This document shows positions 60,006 to 64,000 of a DNA stretch of 64,000 nt, one piece after another (position 1 is the stretch's first letter; each line of letters begins with the position of its first letter). Both the position numbers and the translations under genes were made by a program. Origin of the DNA: CAZPMT01 sp964587655 (GTDB lineage Bacteria > Hydrogenedentota > Hydrogenedentia > Hydrogenedentales > SLHB01). The stretch lies in NCBI GenBank assembly GCA_964587655.1, contig CAZPMT010000013.1, forward strand, positions 1 to 64,000, written 5' to 3'. The notes beneath the pieces were generated by a model. It worked only from the letters and a program-made list of their open reading frames with translations, had not been told where the DNA came from and searched no databases.

Positions 60006-62921
60006 CTACCAGTAGATATACTTGTCGAAGATCGCGCGGCTGGGTGCGTCGAGGTCGTCGAGATCCTCGATCTCGTAGCGGTTGTAATCAACGTCGAGGA
60101 TAACGCGGCCGTTGGGCCCGCCCTCGGCCACGGTGCCGCGATCCCACCGGCGCGTCATGAACTCCATGTGCCCTTTGTCCGTCTCGACGTTCCAGGACAG
60201 GAACCCGAGTTCTTCCGTGATCGCGTTGATCTTGTGGATGTAGTGGATGAAATAGCGCTTCGCCAGTTCGTGCTGGACGGCCATGAGCGAGCTTGGCGAG
60301 AGTTCCTTGAGACGCCGGACTATGCCGATCTGATGATGTTCGAGGGCCGAGGCGCCGGTCCACAAGGCAACGAATTCGCTGGGTCTCGAAACGGGGTAGC
60401 AGCGATAGGCCCGGACGTGACTGTATTCCTCGTCTTTGTACTTGACGTGCATTCCACCCTCATCCAACGAGTAGATGTGCAGGTCCTTCGCTTCGAGATA
60501 CCGGATGCGGGGCACGGGTCCCGCCGCGGCGCGATCCTTCTTCACCTGTTGCACCGTTTCTTTGACTTCTTCCGCTTTCTCCAATGACTCGACGGCCTTG
60601 AGACTGTCCACCGAAGTGTCGCGGTCGCTTGTGAGTTGCGTCTGGATGTCGACAAGTTTCTTGTATATGCCCTTGAGGGCGAGAAGCTCCTCATGTGTGC
60701 CCTGTTCGCGGATCAGGCCTTCCTCGAAAACGATGACGCGGTCGCAATTTCGGAGCGTCGATAGCCTGTGTGCGACGGCGATTGTGGTGCGTCCGAGGCT
60801 CAGGGACTCGAGGGCCTTCTGGATCTCGCGCTCCGCGATCGTGTCGACGCTCGATGTCGCTTCGTCAAGGATGAGAATGCGCGGATTGTATAGCAGCGCG
60901 CGCGCGATGGCTACGCGCTGGCGTTCACCGCCGGACAGACCCGTTCCGCGCTCGCCGATGCGCGTGTCATAGCCGTCGTGGATGCGCGTGATGAACATGT
61001 GCGCGTTGGCGGCCAGCGCGGCGTCGAGGATTAACTCGGGGGCCACGGACGGGTTTCCATAGGAGACGTTTTCCGCGATCGTTCCTCCGAAAAGGTAGGG
61101 GTCTTGCGGCACGAGCCCGATCTGGCGGCGCAGGCAGATCTTGCGGATGCGGCGTATGTCGATATTGTCGATCGTCACGCTGCCGTCATTCACGTCGTAG
61201 AAGCGCATGATCAGGTTGACAGTCGTGGACTTTCCGCTGCCGCTGTGTCCGACCACGCCGATCATCTCGCCGGGATGTATGTCGAAGCTGACGTCATGCA
61301 GAATTGGAATGTGCGGGTCATAGCCGAAGGTAACACCCTTGAAAGATATGGCGCCCTGAAGTTGCATGTCGACGGCATCGTCGCCTTCAGTGATTTCGGG
61401 GTCGTGGTCGAGGACCTCGAATACGCGATGTGCCTGGGTCGTGAAAGACGTGAACCAGTTGGACATCTGCGTGAGCGAGTTCAACGGGCCGTAGAACATG
61501 CCGAGGTATCCGAGGAACTGGAGCAATTTTCCGAGGGTCATCGTGTCCTTAAGCACGAGATGGCCGCCGTAGACCCAGATGAAAAAGCCGCCGAGCTGAA
61601 ACACGAAGCCCATCAGCGGATAGAACCACGCTTGCGCATACCCGACGCGGAGACCCGCGTCGCGGAATCGTCCGCTGTAACCCGTGAAGCGCTGGCCCTC
61701 GTGTTTTTCCTGCGCGAAGGCTTTGACGACGCGGATGCCCGACAGTGAGGCGTGGAGGACGTTCGAGAGATCCGATCTTGTTGTCCAGTACTTGTTCCAG
61801 GCGGGTACGACGAAGCGGTAGAACAGGAAGGTCCAGGTCATGACGACGGGGGCGGGCAGACATGCGATCAGCGCCATACGCCAGTTGATTGCGAACATGA
61901 GTATGGCTACTACGATCACGCTTATGATCTGGTAGCCGAAACCGCTTGTCAGTTGGTTGATGAAGCTCTGGAGGGTTTCCACGTCTTGCGAGCAGCGCGT
62001 CATGAGTTGGCCGACGGGGTGTTTGTCGTGGTAGCGGACTGCCAGATCCTCGAGTTTCTGGAAGACGTCCCTGCGCAGGTCGTAACCGAGGCGGTTGTTC
62101 ACCCACGCCGCAAGACGTTCTCTGAGCCACGCGATTAAACTCTGCATAGCGACCGTTACGGCAAGCGCGGCAACGAGGAGATACAGCCAAGGCTCCCGCC
62201 GTCTCGAACTCTCGAACCCAAGTGTGTCCGTCAGCCACTTGAACCATCCCACCATCTTCTGCGGCGGATCCGAGAGTACGTTGTCGACGAGGATCTTGGT
62301 CAATTCGGGCGGCACGACGGAAAGCATGATGGAGGCGACGACGAGGAGCATCCCGATGGTCGCCAGCGGCCAGTAGTCTTTGGTCAGGCCAAGGAAACGC
62401 ATGAAGACGAGTCCGCGCTTCATGCACTTCGGGCAGATCGTCATGCTTCGTTCGGGCAGACGGATACCGCACTTCTTGCATCGTCCCTGAACAAGTTCCT
62501 CTTCTTCCTCGGGCTGCACGACAACTTGCTTGCCTAGCGCGAGGGAGCGGATCTTGTTGGCGACTTTGGAGAACTTTTCCGTGTTCTTGTTCGAGAACCG
62601 GATGAGCTCCTCGTAAACGTTGTCGCTGGTCTTCGCCTCGAGGAACCCGGAACCGACGCGGCTGTCCGTCCGGGCGGTTTCGATCTTCTCGATGGGGAGT
62701 TCACGGACGAGGAGGGCTTCGCCTTCTTCCTCCTCGAGCATGTAGACGAGGACGTGCTGGCGCGTGACAATCAGCCACCGTTCCGAGTACTCGCCGGCGA
62801 TATCGAGGTCCGTGTTGGTGGCTACTACGACGTCGTCTTCACTAACGCCGCGTTCTTCGAGATCTTTACGAATCAGAGGCGGGACAGGCCGCCGGATCTG
62901 AGCCGTTTCAACTTCTAACAT
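60006..62921 (-). CDS. ABC exporter (fused permease-ATPase) with N-terminal zinc-ribbon region and C-terminal DUF1854 domain
   Basis: A 971-aa fusion. Residues 1-130 form a mixed beta region that may bind the membrane or a partner (WLIVTRQHVLVYMLEEEEGE). CKKC and CPKC (about 147-167) make a zinc ribbon. Six membrane segments (about 185-470) follow, then the ATPase: GHSGSGKST Walker A (about 560), LSGGERQRVAIARALL (about 662), LILDEATS (about 683) and VAHRL H-loop (about 715). The last 165 residues match DUF1854 (KDLHIYSLDEGGMHVKYKDE... DVDYNRYEIEDLDDLDAP). DUF1854 is found with such ABC exporters, some near cyanophycin genes. Substrate is unknown. ATG 62921 follows AAGGAAA. Confidence 0.88.
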   Translation of the reverse strand: MLEVETAQIRRPVPPLIRKDLEERGVSEDDVVVATNTDLDIAGEYSERWLIVTRQHVLVYMLEEEEGEALLVRELPIEKIETARTDSRVGSGFLEAKTSDNVYEELIRFSNKNTEKFSKVANKIRSLALGKQVVVQPEEEEELVQGRCKKCGIRLPERSMTICPKCMKRGLVFMRFLGLTKDYWPLATIGMLLVVASIMLSVVPPELTKILVDNVLSDPPQKMVGWFKWLTDTLGFESSRRREPWLYLLVAALAVTVAMQSLIAWLRERLAAWVNNRLGYDLRRDVFQKLEDLAVRYHDKHPVGQLMTRCSQDVETLQSFINQLTSGFGYQIISVIVVAILMFAINWRMALIACLPAPVVMTWTFLFYRFVVPAWNKYWTTRSDLSNVLHASLSGIRVVKAFAQEKHEGQRFTGYSGRFRDAGLRVGYAQAWFYPLMGFVFQLGGFFIWVYGGHLVLKDTMTLGKLLQFLGYLGMFYGPLNSLTQMSNWFTSFTTQAHRVFEVLDHDPEITEGDDAVDMQLQGAISFKGVTFGYDPHIPILHDVSFDIHPGEMIGVVGHSGSGKSTTVNLIMRFYDVNDGSVTIDNIDIRRIRKICLRRQIGLVPQDPYLFGGTIAENVSYGNPSVAPELILDAALAANAHMFITRIHDGYDTRIGERGTGLSGGERQRVAIARALLYNPRILILDEATSSVDTIAEREIQKALESLSLGRTTIAVAHRLSTLRNCDRVIVFEEGLIREQGTHEELLALKGIYKKLVDIQTQLTSDRDTSVDSLKAVESLEKAEEVKETVQQVKKDRAAAGPVPRIRYLEAKDLHIYSLDEGGMHVKYKDEEYSHVRAYRCYPVSRPSEFVALWTGASALEHHQIGIVRRLKELSPSSLMAVQHELAKRYFIHYIHKINAITEELGFLSWNVETDKGHMEFMTRRWDRGTVAEGGPNGRVILDVDYNRYEIEDLDDLDAPSRAIFDKYIYW

Positions 62922-63119
62922 GAATCCGTTGTTTCCTTAGAAGGATCAACAAGGAGTTTACGCTATATGCATTGTCTTATTATGCCACAAAACCCACCAA
63001 AGTTCCCAAGAACGCGGTTATGCTAGCCGGAGGGCGGCGCGATGTCAAGGAGCAAAGGCCCGCGCGACTTCACCCATCAGTCACGCATGCATTGACACAC
63101 GTGACCGTCATCTACAGGT

Positions 63120-63156
63120 CCTTTCGGTCCCTTCAGTCCTCTTGGTCCCTGCAACT
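63120..63156. repeat. 9-bp tandem repeat GTCCNNNNN
   Basis: Units GTCCTTTCG, GTCCCTTCA, GTCCTCTTG and GTCCCTGCA follow each other with a 9-bp period, ending at the stop codon of the dehydrogenase gene on the other strand. Same period, related GTCC core, as the arrays at 1-45 and 42237-42272. The gap 62922-63156 holds nothing else. Confidence 0.5.
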
Positions 63157-64000
63157 TCACGGCCTCAACAAGACCTTGATGCTGTCGGCGGGATTCTCGA
63201 CGGCATGGAATCCCTTCTCGAATGCGCTGAGCGGGAAGGCGTGAGTGACGATTGGCTCGATGCGAATAAGCCCGCGCGCGAGGTAGTCTATCGCTACCGG
63301 GAAGGTGTACGGGGCGAGATGGGCCCCATGGATATTGAGTTCCTTGGCGTCGCCGATAATGGTCCAGTCGGCCGTGGACAGGTCGCGCATGACGCTGAAC
63401 TCGACGAATGTGCCGAGCTTGCGGATCATGTGCAGCGCGGGCGTGATGGCTTGGCCGTTGCCCGTGGCTTCGATCAGGACGTCGCAGCCATATCCGTCCG
63501 TGAGATCGCGAACGCGCTGGACGGCGTCCTCTTTGGCTGGGTTCACCGTGAGGTCCGCGCCGAACTGTTTTGCGAGTTCGAGCCGGGAATCGATCAGATC
63601 CATTGCGATGAGCAAGCCGGGGTTCTTGAGGCGCGTCGCGGCCACCATGCAGAGGCCCAATGTTCCGCAACCCATCTGTACGACGACGTCGCCGAGTTTG
63701 ACGTTGCCGCGCTCGACGGCGTGGATCGCGCAGCCCAACGGTTCGATCAATGCCGCGTGTTCCGCCGAGATCTCCCTGGGGACTTTGTAGACGCGCGCCC
63801 GCGCTGGCAGCTTCATGTACTCGGCCATGCCGCCGTGGACGATCTTCTTGAACCCGAACACGCGCGCCTCAATGCACATCCAGTAGTGGCCGTTCAGGCA
63901 GTAGCGGCAGGCGCAGCACGGTACAATCTGCTCGGCGACGACGCGGTCGTGCAATGCGATGCCGTGCTTGCCTGCGGCGCCGTCGCCCAGCGCCACGACC
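63157..64000 (-). CDS. zinc-dependent alcohol/polyol dehydrogenase (5' end beyond window)
   Basis: The C-terminal 280 residues of a medium-chain dehydrogenase. The structural zinc site is CCACRYCLNGHYWMC. The catalytic-domain Glu is in LIEPLGCAIHAVE, and the Rossmann segment is VVQMGCGTLGLCMVAA (G-x-G-x-x-G-like). It ends FPLSAFEKGFHAVENPADS. The enzyme would oxidise an alcohol or sugar alcohol with NAD(P). The first catalytic Cys and His lie upstream of base 64000 and are not seen. The gene is convergent with nothing; it ends at the 9-bp repeat array. Confidence 0.88.
   Translation of the reverse strand, partial: VVALGDGAAGKHGIALHDRVVAEQIVPCCACRYCLNGHYWMCIEARVFGFKKIVHGGMAEYMKLPARARVYKVPREISAEHAALIEPLGCAIHAVERGNVKLGDVVVQMGCGTLGLCMVAATRLKNPGLLIAMDLIDSRLELAKQFGADLTVNPAKEDAVQRVRDLTDGYGCDVLIEATGNGQAITPALHMIRKLGTFVEFSVMRDLSTADWTIIGDAKELNIHGAHLAPYTFPVAIDYLARGLIRIEPIVTHAFPLSAFEKGFHAVENPADSIKVLLRP

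Overview
The window looks like a chromosomal contig from an uncultured, high-GC, Gram-negative bacterium. It resembles the Candidatus Hydrogenedentota / PVC-Lentisphaerae-type metagenome lineages. The reasons are secreted proteins with long alternating Gly-Glu linkers, prepilin-like proteins with an H-X10-DG C-terminus, a non-pyrrolysine MttB-family protein, DUF6057 beside a CxxCH TolB-like lipoprotein, many secreted hydrolases, and many intergenic palindromes. This placement is inferred from gene content only. No rRNA, tRNA, CRISPR array or intact transposon was seen.

Layout. 1-2514: a small minus-strand ORF, a glycerophosphodiester phosphodiesterase, a VOC protein and a DUF4258/partner pair. 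2664-4094: MttB-like methyltransferase. 4178-18495: three consecutive large secreted proteins (beta-helix/PKD/17-repeat protein; kelch/Ig/PASTA protein; leucine-rich-repeat protein). All three carry Gly-Glu linkers and end in a shared Gly-Cys / hydrophobic / Arg tail that looks like a C-terminal surface-sorting signal. 18553-26521: a TIM-barrel-like secreted enzyme, a polytopic membrane protein, a CehA/McbA metallohydrolase, a purple-acid-phosphatase-like enzyme and an MBL-fold hydrolase, then an ABC-exporter fragment. 27008-30890: a cluster of an ECF sigma factor, a probable anti-sigma factor, a prepilin-like protein and three LTXXQ/Spy-like proteins. 40214 down to 30993 (minus strand): an 11-gene ArsR-headed operon with two metalloid permeases, a set of thiol-redox proteins, a CcdA-like protein, a complete MacAB/DevBCA-like ABC exporter and Acr3, but no arsC. 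40424-43380: a helix-turn-helix/GspE-type ATPase fusion with a palindromic operator, and a DmeF-type metal exporter. 43848-48601: a second prepilin-like protein with a terminator, and the DUF6057/TolB-cytochrome pair. 48832-58858: a small lipoprotein, an acyltransferase-like membrane protein, a ceramidase-like enzyme, a beta-helix protein lying between two transposase remnants, a metallophosphoesterase with a CBM9-like domain, a hemerythrin-like remnant and a GH20 enzyme. 58894-64000: a lone lipoyl domain, an SDR dehydrogenase, a large ABC exporter with a DUF1854 tail, and a zinc alcohol dehydrogenase cut by the window end.

Most enzymes are exported and act on glycans, phosphoesters or lipids, which fits a polymer-degrading heterotroph. 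The metalloid operon and DmeF form a metal-defence block. The strongest candidates for something new are the shared Gly-Cys sorting tail, the composite metalloid/thiol operon, the HTH-GspE fusion, and the twin-palindrome intergenic elements with a RAYT remnant in the same window.
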